Shown: positions 23,038 through 32,634 of the stretch, piece by piece
Layout: each line of letters begins with the position of its first letter
How positions within the stretch are numbered: the stretch's first letter is position 1
Source: Perkinsus olseni
Lineage: Eukaryota; Perkinsozoa; Perkinsida
Direction of reading: 5' to 3'
Assembly: GCA_013115125.1 (NCBI GenBank)
Contig: JABANN010000388.1
Span: 1 to 33,377, forward strand
Length of the DNA stretch: 33,377 nucleotides
Translations under genes and position numbers: made by a program
The notes under the pieces: generated by a model
What the model was told of the DNA's origin: nothing
The model's database searches: none
The model's input: the letters and a program-made list of their open reading frames with translations, nothing else

Positions 23038-24139
23038 TGCGGCTTAGTTGGACTAACACCATGGGGCAGTGCTTCAGCTTGTGCCTCTTCTCCATGTGAT
23101 GGTCCTTCCGAAAATACGGAAAATTCCGCTGAGCCCTGTTCTCTAAAATCGTCACTGTGCGCTCAGAGAGGCCCATCCGCCAACCTCCCGAAGGTTCAAG
23201 AGCTAAGTCGCCTAAGGATGACTCGATGCTCGGCAGTGCGAGTACCGCTAGTCGGTTGGGGAAGAAGTCAGGCGCGTAGGCAACTTTCAAATCCGGGCAT
23301 TCCGTTACTGCACGGAAGCTTTCAGGAAGCTTTCACGGAATTTATTTAGTTTCTAGATGAGCCTGTGGATCATCGGTTTTTTGGTGACAATTTTTTTGTG
23401 AAAATTATCCTGGATCTTCTCGAGTAAAGAATCCGCTGATCTAATAATGTATCTTGTAAAAGATCTTCACAAAATTCGCTTTTATATCTGCAGTTTTCGG
23501 TATGGCAGCTCCGAAAATATGAGGTTATTCTGGTTCAAAGGGAGCCTCAGTTCTGCTCTCTCCTGCGCTCGTCGTTTGGATTGCGCTGCCGTCGTGTATT
23601 CGGTGAGGTCAGTGCGTAACCGAATGGTCGAAGGTTCGATGCCCGGGTAGAGTATTTTTTCAGTTACCCCAAAGCCTCGTATACGTCTGTTTCGAGCACC
23701 ACTGGCGTGAGCGTCAAGTCGTCGGCATTGGACACTATTATTCTTAATGTAAATCTCGCTGCGCCCTAGTGATCGATAAGGTATTGAACTCTCGTTCAGG
23801 TTGCTGTTCTCACTGATAGTCTTGACGAGGACCGGGTATTGATAGCGGATATTTGCCGGAATTGCAGACGAAGGCGGAAAATTAGTCAGTGGGCGCTGAA
23901 TAGTGAAGTTAGGTAATATCGATCGAGTGATCGATTTGGGTTGGCCAGGAGAGGACGCAATATTTGATGCTGAAATTATTATGAACTGGAATGCTGCATA
24001 GAATGGTTGCTGAGTATTTCGATCGTAAAATTGAAGCCTGAATCTGGCTAGGTTGACCTAAAGATACCGTTGCGGGTCGAACTTAAAGATACGCCGTTTC
24101 GTTCAGGGTATTTACGGTCTCTTCCTATCTAAGTTCAGT
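23038..24139. other. mostly noncoding stretch with a tRNA-like 3' half
   Basis: I see no supported exon. It contains a direct 11-base tandem copy (GGAAGCTTTCA twice, 23314-23335), AT-rich words near 23373-23410, and box-B-like GGTTCGATGCC at 23633-23643 followed by TTTTTT at about 23655. A hairpin with arms ATCGATC/GATCGAT lies at 23918-23935. Confidence 0.45.
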
Positions 24140-24216
24140 TGGGGAATCCTTGGATTTACCGGAGAATGCACTCGAGGTGGCGAGTTTGAAGGGAATCAGG
24201 TCATGGGTTGACATCA
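24140..24216 (+). CDS. candidate exon, unrecognised
   Basis: After an acceptor-like AAGTTCAG, an open piece reads LPENALEVASLKGIRSWVD and runs to a GTGAGTG donor near 24219. Its composition is protein-like, but no partner exon is certain; the glycosyltransferase-like piece at 24531 is a possible continuation. Confidence 0.3.
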
Positions 24217-24384
24217 TTGTGAGTGCGCAACCTATTTCGTATCTTGCATGCTTCAACCTCGGATATTTCAGGTTGTCTCATGCCCGCCTCTCCTGTGCGA
24301 AAATATTCTGCGTGCGCTGCGTGGATGCCATCGCCAATCATTGACGGCGCCCTTCATCATCGCTGTGGTAAAATTGACGGCCCG

Positions 24385-24449
24385 GGAATCGAACCTGCGA
24401 CCTATCCAAAGAACCTCTTTGCAAAACAGCTTGACTGGGATTCGAACCC
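24385..24449 (-). repeat. two tRNA T-arm-like words on the minus strand
   Basis: GGTTCGATTCC (24385-24395) and GGGTTCGAATCCC (24437-24449), read on the minus strand, match RNA polymerase III box B and tRNA T loops. No matching acceptor and anticodon arms fold around them. On the plus strand they translate to GIEPAT and DSNPG peptides, a known false-protein signature of tRNA-like DNA. Confidence 0.6.
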
Positions 24450-24530
24450 GGGAACTTCTCAGGTTCTACGTCCCGAATTCACCCTTCGTTTTGATGACCG
24501 TGGTATGGCAGCTTTGAGCGATGCGTCGAC

Positions 24531-24782
24531 GTGGACGCTTCGGCCGGATGGATTATCTGCGGTTGGAGTGGTACTATTAAATTCGCCTGTGGGCTCGAGG
24601 ATGCTGCAGGAATCTTCGCAGTGCGCAGAGAGTATCTTAGCTTTGTGAGAGGTTTCGATGAGAATATCAGATTCTTAGATCGGATATCGGTAGGGTTGAA
24701 CCTTTGCGGAATACGTATGGCGTGGTTTGGCAGATTTACCACAATGGTTTGTCCGGTTACGCTGTTGGGTCGCATGATTTAG
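24531..24782 (+). CDS. candidate exon resembling a glycosyltransferase family 2/7 segment
   Basis: The open frame includes AAGIFAVRREYLSFVRGFDE followed within about 15 residues by D-containing SVGLNLCGIRMAWFG. This order (small residues, F-A-V-R-R, then GFDE, then D...L.LAG.R) is that of the acceptor-binding part of many family 2 and family 7 glycosyltransferases. Upstream catalytic parts are not visible in the adjacent sequence. It may be an isolated exon of a dispersed gene, a gene relic, or chance similarity. Confidence 0.3.
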   Translation: MDASAGWIICGWSGTIKFACGLEDAAGIFAVRREYLSFVRGFDENIRFLDRISVGLNLCGIRMAWFGRFTTMVCPVTLLGRMI

Positions 24783-25414
24783 TGTGCTCGGAGATATTGA
24801 CGATGTTGGTGGCGAATGGAGATGGACGAGAGCCGCTAAGGTTCGACCAGGTAGTATATCCAAGACGGTCAGGTGCTGAAAATAAAGTAGTTACAACAAG
24901 AGTAGATTGTTTTGCTCAGTGAGCGTTATGGAGCGGTTCAGGTTGATAGCGGAAGTAGTTGAGAGATTGTATAATCGGTAGTATGGGGACAGCTCGATTG
25001 TGTTATGTAGACGGTTCGAACCAAACCGTTATTCAAATCGGCAAAGTAGAGATGTCTCCGCTGGTGGGAGTTGGAATTTCTTGGTAGTATTTTTCACAAC
25101 AATTTGTTTATTTTTATATTTTACATGTATGTATACAGCACTCAGTTGCCTTCCTGATGCTTGTACTCGACCGGTGGTCAGCGACCGCATCTCAATAATC
25201 CTTCCACAACGTGGAGGAAGCTGCTAGGGTATCAGCGATATCTGACGCGAGAATCATATGCTCTGCGAGATGCCAGGATCAAATCTGTATGGAACCGGAC
25301 GGGTAATACTCTCAGCGCCATCTCGGCGAAGTCCTTCGGTTGTTGCTTTGCGCAAATCGAAATTTTAGGGTTTATTAGTATAGAGAATTATACGTATTGA
25401 AAATATATATTCTC

Positions 25415-25630
25415 AATGAATAGATCACCGTACCATACACACAAACGTGTGCTCGGAACTTGTTGTTCTTCTCAGGATCGAAAAGCGCTCGCCCGATTGA
25501 TCGATTTGCTGATAACACAGCCCGGCATACAGCCGACGGAGATGGCTCAGATGAGGCTGTCGACTGAGTTTTCGAATTGGCTGGAGAAAAGGAATTTATT
25601 GGGCAGATTTCCACTGTTAAATGACGCGAT
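25415..25630 (+). CDS. candidate exon, unrecognised
   Basis: After acceptor-like TTCTTCTCAG (ending about 25475), the frame reads DRKALARLIDLLITQPGIQP and then MRLSTEFSNWLEKRNLLGRF, a convincing amphipathic, protein-like stretch. It then runs into tRNA-like DNA at 25646. No family is recognised and neighbouring exons are not identified. Confidence 0.35.
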
Positions 25631-25645
25631 AAGTAGTAGGGTGCG

Positions 25646-25775
25646 GGGATCGAACCGGGGACCTTCGTGTTGTTGGGTTCAGGTGGAATACATGCTAGAG
25701 GCTTTGACTCGTGGAGTGGTGATGCTTGTCATTTTGTATCCCGAGATCCCGGGTTCGAATCCCGGTAGGGGCATT
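25646..25775. repeat. facing tRNA-like pieces
   Basis: A minus-strand box-B word (GGTTCGATCCC, complement at 25646-25656) and a plus-strand tRNA-like piece share this segment. The plus piece has a box-A-like TCGTGGAGTGG near 25712, a perfect T arm CCGGG-TTCGAAT-CCCGG (25749-25765), and a 3' TAGGGGCA that pairs loosely with an upstream GCTTTGA. TTTT follows. The anticodon arm does not fold, so I read this as a decayed tRNA or SINE head. Confidence 0.6.
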
Positions 25776-25857
25776 TTGGCCGTGTATAATTGAAGCCTTT
25801 GTTTAGTGTAGGTTTTTGTACCGCCCATGCGACACGCATGGAATCTTTAATTTTCTA

Positions 25858-25875
25858 ATCGATCACGTGATCGAT
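25858..25875. repeat. perfect 18-bp palindrome
   Basis: ATCGATCACGTGATCGAT. Related ATCGATCA/TGATCGAT hairpins occur at 23918-23935 and 29881-29900. Confidence 0.85.
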
Positions 25876-25931
25876 GAACCATTATCTTTTGATATCACGA
25901 CTTTGGATTTGGGGAGTTGTGTGGAGGTGGC

Positions 25932-26157
25932 GGGTTCAATTCTCGGGTCCGCTTTTTTTATTATCTTCCACTCAGTGGAATCCACTGGGTGGGTCGCGCA
26001 AGTTTATGAGGTTACAAGATTTGAGAATATTGGCGTTTCCCGGGTTTGGCTGCTGACGAGGGCGCCATGCATGTGGAAGGCGCTGCTTCACATGAAGGTG
26101 TTTGGTGGGGTGGTAGTAGTTGTGTTCAGTCTGTTCAAGACCCTGGGTTCAAATCCC
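25932..26157 (+). repeat. further tRNA T-arm-like words and a hairpin
   Basis: GGGTTCAATTCTC (25932-25944, followed by a run of seven T) and GGGTTCAAATCCC (26145-26157) are box-B-like. Between them, CCACTCAGTGG and CCACTGGGTGG (25968-25992) form an 11-bp stem with one G-T pair. Confidence 0.6.
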
Positions 26158-26235
26158 AATGGTAGTATTGCTGTGCGAGATTTCTTCTCACTCAGAGTAA
26201 GCTGGAATGTTGAAATTCGATACTTTATTGTTTGA

Positions 26236-27041
26236 AGGACTCGTATCTTCGAGGTTGCCCGTGAAAGATACGGAAAAGGTCGTCTTGCTTACACCCTTTG
26301 ATTCATAACAGGTTTTGTTGTCTTCTAGTATGTTATCACCTCGAGTAGCATCTACCGATCAGTACGAGAATCTTGATCCACTACGAGAAGCAGGGGACAC
26401 TCGAGCCATCGCCGAGGTAGTCGTGGTTTAAACGTCACCGTTGTTTTTCTTTCGCTGTCGATGGCTGACGGCGGAGGATGAAAGAAAGTGGACTCTTTGC
26501 GCATCTTCAGTAAAGTTGATAGTCTCATTTTTGTTCGTGTATCGTGTGGCGAGAGAAATTGAATATTTGCAGGATTTTTTTCACGAAATTTATCGTGAAA
26601 ATTAAAATTTTTTGAACGCCTTGTGTATCTTCCAGCAGAATTGATATCTTTATTATTTTAAGTTCACCCCGCGGATAAAGGCACTGAATCGTATCAATAG
26701 AGCGTGAAAGCGTATTGGGCGGAGTTCGCTTCTACCGTCTTCCTTGGACGTTTCGGAAAAAATTGCGAGAGAAGTGGGCTTGTCCGTAGCGGGAAAATTT
26801 TTATTTCTTTTCCGGGGTATTGGGAATTTTGGATTCGGCGTTACTCTGTTTTTTACGCAGGAAAACTTGCCAGTGTTTTTTGGAATTGTTCGTTGGATGA
26901 ATATCCCTAAGTTGTTGGAAATTTTTACAGTATTTATAGTATTTTCATGGAAGAAAATCTTTCCCCTATTGGAAGTATCCTATTTTTCTTCCTTCGGACC
27001 AAATCTTAAGATCGAGATTTTCTTTCCCCATCCGCGTTCAG
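26236..27041. other. AT-rich stretch without supported gene
   Basis: It contains a hairpin TTTTCACGA/TCGTGAAAA (26578-26601) and repeated CGGAAAA/AAATTTT-type words. It is probably the upstream region of the acidic-protein gene that starts at 27042. Confidence 0.4.
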
Positions 27042-27899
27042 ATGCCTTCCAGAGTGCGTAAAGGGTCGTGGCAGCATGATTCGCCAAAATTGAGCAGAAA
27101 TGTGTCGGTTGTTGAGTCCCGGGAGCTGTCCGAAAGAATTTCTACCGCGGAGAGGAACGCCGAAGAGAATCAGAAATTGTGTCGGACGGAGAAGCAGCGG
27201 GTGGACAGGTCCGTGGATGACGATGAAGATGAGGATGAAGAGGGGTCAAGGAAGATCAATTTTGGTGATGAAGTAATATGCAGGGTGTTGGGATTGAACA
27301 CGGGTGGTCTCGCACAGACTGCCTGGTGGATTGTGATATAGAAGAGTATTTTGTTACTTCGGGTGTATCGAGGGTTTGCGAGGGTGACACGTAGAACGGC
27401 TGGGTCGACGGTTCCGTCCGTGCGCTGTTTATTTTTCATTATGAAATAATCGGCGGACGTCGAGCCCTGTGATTGGTGGTATTCATCGAGCTTATCAACT
27501 CCGCTCATCTTGAGGATTCTTCGCCGCATCAACTCTGCCGTTAATCATGAGGGCGCATTTATCGAAACATTTTTCAGAACTTCGGATCGAATCACCTCCG
27601 CTCCGCCGTACCGTTATTTTCTCTGTTTCTGATGATCATAAGCTCCTTTCTGTCAGGTGAATGTGCGTTTCTTCAACCGCACCGGGTCCAGCTTGGCGCT
27701 GCGTGGACGGTCGCACAGCCAAAATGGTGTAGCTGATCTGGCAAGCTGCGTGAAGATGTTCGACGGTCGTAGTAATAGCAAATCGTGTTTGGGCAAGACG
27801 ACGAGTTATGAGAATCTCGGGGACTTGGAGAGTATAGCGGAGGAGATGGGCAAGCCGAGGGAGATGATGATGAGCGGTCGGAGGCCTCGGTCAAGGTGA
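27042..27899 (+). CDS. acidic two-exon protein, unrecognised, about 157 residues
   Basis: Exon 1 is 27042-27272 (77 codons from MPSRVRKGSWQHD). It includes a charged helix-like segment (SERISTAERNAEENQKLC) and an acidic run DDDEDEDEEG. The donor is GTAATA. Intron 27273-27656 has acceptor CTTTCTGTCAG. Exon 2 is 27657-27899 in phase 0, reading VNVRFFNRTGSSLALRGRSH and ending with an Arg-rich tail and stop TGA. The last codons AAG|GTGATAAG also form a possible donor, so the protein could continue. I do not recognise a family. A basic N-terminus, an acidic middle and a basic end would fit a nuclear or RNA-associated protein, but that is a guess. The intron contains a minus-strand T-arm-like word near 27290. 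Confidence 0.5.
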
Positions 27900-28797
27900 T
27901 AAGGGGAAGGAGTGGTATGGGCTGTTGGAAATGTGTTTTTGAAAAAATTATCGGTCCATCAGGGTGTTGGAACTTGTAGGAGGTTCGCATAGATTTTGGT
28001 TATACCGCAGCTTGACTTGGTAAATTCTGAGAATTTGGCGTCAAAAAAAGAGGGAATTTCATGAAAAATTATCGATGATGATCGAAGTGTTGGTATTATA
28101 CTTATCCCGGCGCGAGCGGCATTGAGGGTTGTCAGGTCGTACGCTGACTTGGAGGAGATTGACTTCTAGACGTCCTGAGGGAAGATACTTAACAATATTA
28201 TTAGTGCTGCACTTTCTGCGTATCTTATGTGCATGCGTGCAATTTCCAACTTGCAAGATTCCACCGCTTATTGTTCATCATTCATTGCATTGATTACTAA
28301 ATACATATTCGAAGATACTGTGGAAGTATCTCAGCTTCATTCATGGAAGATACGAAATAGGTCAAGTCATATCCACCCACCGTCACCGGACAATAATTGT
28401 TTCTGGTAGTGTCCTATTGTCAAAACGCTTATCAAGCGCTCATAGAGAATCTATTCACATACTGCTGAGATCCCCTGGAGGCTCCGGGTTCGAATCGCGG
28501 TGGAGTCATTTCTATGGCATTTCCCGGTCGCCCTGCTGCCGTCTGAAGGCGAGCCGATGACCAATTTTGTGGCGCAGTGACGCTGATTATACCAGTGGTC
28601 ATCAGGGGGCGCTGTTCTCATTCCTACGGCAGTTTCTTGAAAGATTCTCCAACAGGCTATGAGTTGGGTTCAATATGAGAATGTTCGGGCGGAATTTCGT
28701 GGTAAAACCGCGCGGTAAAACTGTGGTACGTCTTGTCTGCGAACTTCACCACCATTTCCCGATGGATTCTACCGTTCAACGATTTCTAATTTTAAAA
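27900..28797. other. stretch without supported gene, with a tRNA-like 3' half
   Basis: No convincing exon is visible. A box-B-like GGGTTCGAATCGC lies at 28486-28498, preceded by AGATCCCCTGGAGGCTCC and followed by TGGAGTCA, which looks like a tRNA 3' half. Confidence 0.4.
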
Positions 28798-29148
28798 GGA
28801 CCGGAATTTTTCCACTTTGAGCGTCGAATTTTTCCGAAATTTTCCATACATTTTCGAGTTTATTCCTGAACAACCGAAAGTTCGAAAGCGACAGCGACAG
28901 CGGCAGCTCATGGAAGTGATTCGGGGATGGTGTGGTATGGTTCATTAGCACTTGAAACCCGTGTGGCTGAGGAGCGCTGGAGAGTGGACGAAAGGATATG
29001 AGAAAAATACGGCGTGAGAGAATTCTGAAGGAGTTAATCGGCAGACCGGGCAGGTGTGAGGGCGGTGAATTTTCTTGTCAGCAGTGACGGCCTTGGGTTG
29101 CTGTTTCTTCTGTATTTTTTGGAGATTTTTTCAATTTTTTTTCTTCTA

Positions 29149-29149
29149 G
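29149..29149 (+). promoter_or_regulatory. possible splice or spliced-leader acceptor upstream of the HAD gene
   Basis: A long pyrimidine run (TTTTTTTTCTTCTAG) ends in AG, 48 bases before the ATG at 29197. If the organism is a dinoflagellate relative, this would suit spliced-leader trans-splicing. It could equally be a 5' untranslated intron acceptor. Confidence 0.3.
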
Positions 29150-29196
29150 TTTTCCTCCTATTTTCTGCGAAGACGTTTTCTCGTGCTACGATACGG

Positions 29197-30056
29197 ATGG
29201 TGAATAGAGTGCCGAGGTATTTGGTTTTCGACAAAGACGGCACGCTGTTGGATCTGAATAAAACCTACGGGGCATCAGTGGAGGTTTTGGCGAAGCGGAT
29301 GAGCGATGAGTTTGGCGTGGAGCCGCGAAGGTTGGAGGACGTGCTCGGGTTTGACTCCGAGCGGAAGCGTTTCAAGGAAGATGCGTTATGTATGACTGGT
29401 GAGGATTTGATTCTTCAATCGCGCACTGCGAAGATCTTATTATCTTTTCAGTGAGCAACTCGGAGATGGCGCGGAAGGTGGAGGATAGTGGCATCCCAGC
29501 AGGACCGGTGATGAGCCACATGAACAATTATCGACCCACTTTTGTGGCGGCGTGCAACTTACGAGTGCTTTTCGGCGACTTGCGGGAATTGGGAGTACAG
29601 AAAGTCGGAGTGTTGTCACTAGACGATGTAAGTGTGATGATCTTGCTATCTTGCTTCATCTTGCATTTCCTCAGGTAGCTGCTGCTGGGCGGTTCCTAGA
29701 AGCTCAGGGCCTCTCGTCCAGCGACGTGGACGGTATCGTCGGAGGTGATATGAATTTGCGACCGAAGCCGAGTGATGACGGGGTAAAATTTTTATTGGAA
29801 AATTGGAAGTGTGGGGACTTGACAGAAGCGATGATAGTTGGTGATCATCCTATGGATATGAAGGTAGCTAGGGGTTTGAAAATCGATCAGTTGATCGATT
29901 GTGAGCGTATCTTAGGTTGGAGCGGGCTTCGGATGGCGCGTTGGTGTGTACGGTACTGGTCTGAGCTCTCCTGAGGCACTCTGGGGTGCCGGAGCTACTC
30001 ACGTGGTTCGGGATGTCTCAAAGTTGATCGATTGTGTTATTAAAGAGGATCCGTGA
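29197..30056 (+). CDS. HAD-superfamily hydrolase (phosphoglycolate phosphatase-like), 4 exons
   Basis: It is a probable small-molecule phosphatase. Exons 29197-29398, 29452-29627, 29675-29863 and 29916-30056 total 708 bases, giving 235 residues plus TGA. Introns are 53, 47 and 52 bases with GT-AG ends, and all phases agree. Motif I is FDKDGTLLD (nucleophile D and D+2). The cap region follows. Motif III is the lysine in RPKPSDDG. Motif IV is VGDHPMDM, which gives the GD...D metal site. The C-terminus has the expected G.G..VGVYGTG and ends VVRDVSKLIDC. The strand before motif II reads VGVLSLDD, a plausible but not exact match to the usual hhhT/S. Length matches subfamily IA enzymes. The third intron carries a perfect hairpin (29881-29900). 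ATG 29197 is chosen because it directly precedes the first core strand. Confidence 0.9.
29881..29900. repeat. perfect hairpin inside the last HAD intron
   Basis: The arms AATCGATCA and TGATCGATT are separated by a 2-base loop, inside intron 29864-29915. Confidence 0.85.
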
Positions 30057-30109
30057 GATTGTTTTGTTGTTGTTTTTGTTGCTTCAATTCGTACTCCTTG
30101 AAAATTAGG

Positions 30110-30315
30110 AGGAGCTGCGCGAGCGGGGTGTGGATTTGAGAGAGTCAGGAGAGTGGGCTGCGGATAAATTTGGGTACTCATTAGTCGTTATTGAAGCTGA
30201 GCCCTGGGTGAAAATTCCGTCAACGATAGAAAGGCGAACTCCTTTGCGTCCGTACTTGAGCGAGTTTACAAAATTCCCATCACGAAAGGCAGCCCGTCGG
30301 CTAGCTTGGCCCTGA
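30110..30315 (+). CDS. open, coding-like segment downstream of the HAD gene
   Basis: After GAAAATTAG (acceptor-like) an open frame runs about 68 codons: EELRERGVDLRESGEWAADK, then FGYSLVVIEAEPWVKIPSTI, ending RRLAWP and stop. There is no ATG. A pyrimidine/TTG-rich stretch and a GTGAGA just after the HAD stop look like an intron, but that splice puts this frame out of phase with the HAD protein. It may be the last exon of another gene or an alternative end. Family not recognised. Confidence 0.35.
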
Positions 30316-30612
30316 TGCAATAGGGAAATACCTCGTACGAGAGAGAGTATCATCAATAAATTAAAGTTCTCCTTTTTTGGCGTACGCAGACGAAGTCCTC
30401 CTCGAGAGGAGCTTTCAGTACTTTTCAATGCTCATGGTCATGATACCCAAGTTAGGGGTTCGGGAGAGATAGTCGTGAAACCCATCTTTCATCGCTCTGT
30501 TGTTATTTCCCTCTTGACTTAACAAAACCATGCTTCAGCCAGTAATAGGGATATAGGAAGAGATACTGATCTAACGCTCAAATATGCACCACAATATCGT
30601 AATAACATTAAA
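30316..30612. other. stretch without supported gene
   Basis: I see no exon, RNA gene or notable repeat here; several short frames overlap. Confidence 0.4.
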
Positions 30613-30958
30613 ATGTCGTCGTCTAGCGAGGAGGGACAAATGCACAGCCTAGCTCCGAAAATTACACAAGAGTATCACAAATTATGGTACCCATGACGGA
30701 GGGGGTTCACTACACTCTGGGAGGTGGAGTTGAGCTGATTATAACCACCCAAGTTTTGCTACGGACAATGCTGCCAATACCCTCAGTCCGACCTACTCCC
30801 CTCGATGGTCAGCATCCCCATCATCCTATCAGTGCCAGCTTCCTTGGCATCAGGCACCTACCTTCGTCCCAAGCTACTTCACAAGGCCCTCAGGCAGCTG
30901 ATGGGTGGAGCTGACCTCCGAACAGGGGCGGAGGTCGTTGAGGTAGGGACGGTCCTAG
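30613..30958 (+). CDS. candidate start of a small gene, unresolved
   Basis: ATG at 30613 opens MSSSSEEGQMHSLAPKITQE, ending in TTATG|GTACCC, a possible donor. An acceptor after ATAACCACCCAAG (about 30752) keeps phase, giving ATDNAANTLSPTYSPRW and a stop. An alternative frame over the same DNA reads MVSIPIILSVPASLASGTYL and runs to a GTAGGG donor near 30950. The two readings conflict, and I cannot choose or name a family. Confidence 0.3.
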
Positions 30959-31205
30959 TTGGTCTCACATCACGGCATTCCTAAAATCCGTAGCGTATCA
31001 GATTTAAGAACGCTGTCACGTAGAGTATAGCATTGCATCTTGAGGGCTTAGATTATTGTGGTTTTCATAACACAACCTCAATGCTTCAGAGCAAAACTCT
31101 TCCGCAAAAATTCGAAAAATTTCCTCCGCAAATTCATAGCAGACACGGCGCAAAATACCAACTTTTGCCGAAAACCGGATATGCTCAGAATCTGTGGAAG
31201 GGCGT

Positions 31206-31403
31206 CCGCCTTTACCTCAGATTCACTCCAATACCACCCCAACCCTATTTAATATATTACGGATGTTTGGGTACGATTCGTCTGTTGATACTGCTGGGAA
31301 CGAGGTCAGTTCTGGGTGATACTCTTACCGTTCGAAGATGGCTACGGTGCTCCTCCTGATCATCATCTTGTTCTGGATTCCTGGCATCTACTGGCACCTC
31401 GTG
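31206..31403 (+). pseudogene. possible PMP3-like small membrane protein, split over frames
   Basis: Three pieces occur in the order of the PMP3/Ric1 family of about 55-residue two-helix membrane proteins: TPIPPQPYLIYYGCLGT (compare LPPLGVFLKYGCG), FWVILL (compare EFWINLLL), and LLIIILFWIPGIYWHLV (compare LLTLLGYIPGIIHAIYV). They are in different frames. A plausible GT-AG intron lies between the first two, but no acceptable intron joins the last two, so this may be a broken host gene or chance similarity of hydrophobic s. Confidence 0.28.
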
Positions 31404-32634
31404 AATTTGTCTAGGGGCCTGCTGATGTCTGTGAGACAAATTACTTTAGATGCCCTCCTAGCCGTTATCGGGTTAAGCTCATACTGGAGAGTGTCACAGA
31501 CCGACCCGAGATTTGCCATCCTATCCTTTCATCGTCTGTCTTCAGTGCAGCTCCTCATCGGAGCAGCGAAAAATGTCTAACCACATTTCCCCGGGGGTTG
31601 CGGCTCCCCTCAAAATGCGGCTTCTTAGGTTCTGCGGGTTTGTCCTTCTAAGCCGGCCGAAGGATGCAAAGTGGGGTGTCTCAGTGTGTAAATTTTCGTT
31701 CTCGCTGGGTAGGGTCTCCATGAGCGGTCCAAGTGTCACACCGTGGTGGAGTCGGATGGTCGGAGCACCGGCGCGAGTAAGGCTCGGCATTTTCGGAATT
31801 TCTGAGCTTATGTAGGTCGTGGATCTACCCGGGCCTTGAATGCATTCTCGACTTTCGAGAATGCCGAAGTAAGATCGGGAAGTGGGAGACCTGTGGGGGA
31901 AGGAGAGGTATCTTCAGCCGGCTGATGGTCAGACTAGGGGATCTAGGCTCGGGCCGGAGGAACGGAGACGGATCTTTGAACGGCTTTGTGAACCTCGGAG
32001 GGACTACGAGAGGAGGTGATTGAAAGGTGACTGCTGCTTCGATATTAATGCTTGATAGGCGCTAGCGGTAGAAGTTCTGTTTTTGGGGGGAAAGGCTATA
32101 CCGAAAAAGCGGTATAGCTCCCCTTCTCGAGGGTGATAATTATTGATTAATAATACTAGTAGTAAATAGTCTGAATAAAGGTGACTAATACTACCAGGGG
32201 GCCGCAATCACTCACGGAGTTGTTATTAAAAGTTCTAATGCCGTCTGCGGCCGACTCAGAGTAACGCCCATTTTCAGCAACCAACTAGTCATCCCAATGA
32301 CCAGTTCTTATATCAGTAACCACTAATCCTTACTAATAACCGAGTGATATACACAGTGTGAACCCAATACACCTCTCCACAAATTCTTAGCATAAGTGGT
32401 GTGCGACCCCTAATACGTTCATCGAGTCGAATTAAGGCCTGAAATTTCAGTATAACACCCTACTAGATCCTATACACCTCTCCGCCAACGCCTATGATCT
32501 CACTCTACCGACCCACAGAGATCCAGCTTAACCTCACTTTTTCAACTCCACACAATCTTAGCATATTATCTAAGCCTAATAATTCGACTAGTTTATAGCG
32601 ATTAGAAAATCATATCAATCGGCTCATAGAATAC
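31404..32634. other. stretch without supported gene, two hairpins
   Basis: No supported exon. Perfect hairpins: GCATTCTCGA/TCGAGAATGC with 3-base loop (31842-31864), and GCTATACCG/CGGTATAGC with 6-base loop (32095-32118). From about 32200 on, the sequence is AT-rich 3' flank of the transposon. TACACCTCTCC occurs twice (about 32370 and 32472). TA followed by CACAGTGTG at 32350-32360 could be the outer tip of a Tc1-type terminal repeat, unproven because the other end is outside. Confidence 0.45.

Noticed and set aside
23314-23335. Tandem copy of GGAAGCTTTCA
   Set aside because: A single 11-base duplication is common polymerase slippage and needs no special explanation.
24223-24648. A 141-codon plus-strand protein containing GIEPAT and DSNPG peptides
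   Set aside because: These peptides are what tRNA-like T-arm DNA gives when translated on the opposite strand, so the frame is likely noncoding.
25695-25775. A working tRNA gene ending TAGGGGCA with a perfect T arm
   Set aside because: The anticodon arm does not pair, and the acceptor relies on three wobble pairs and one mismatch.
32350-32360. TA plus CACAGTGTG as the left end of the Tc1 element
   Set aside because: It is plausible as a terminal repeat tip, but the other end is outside the window, so it cannot be compared.
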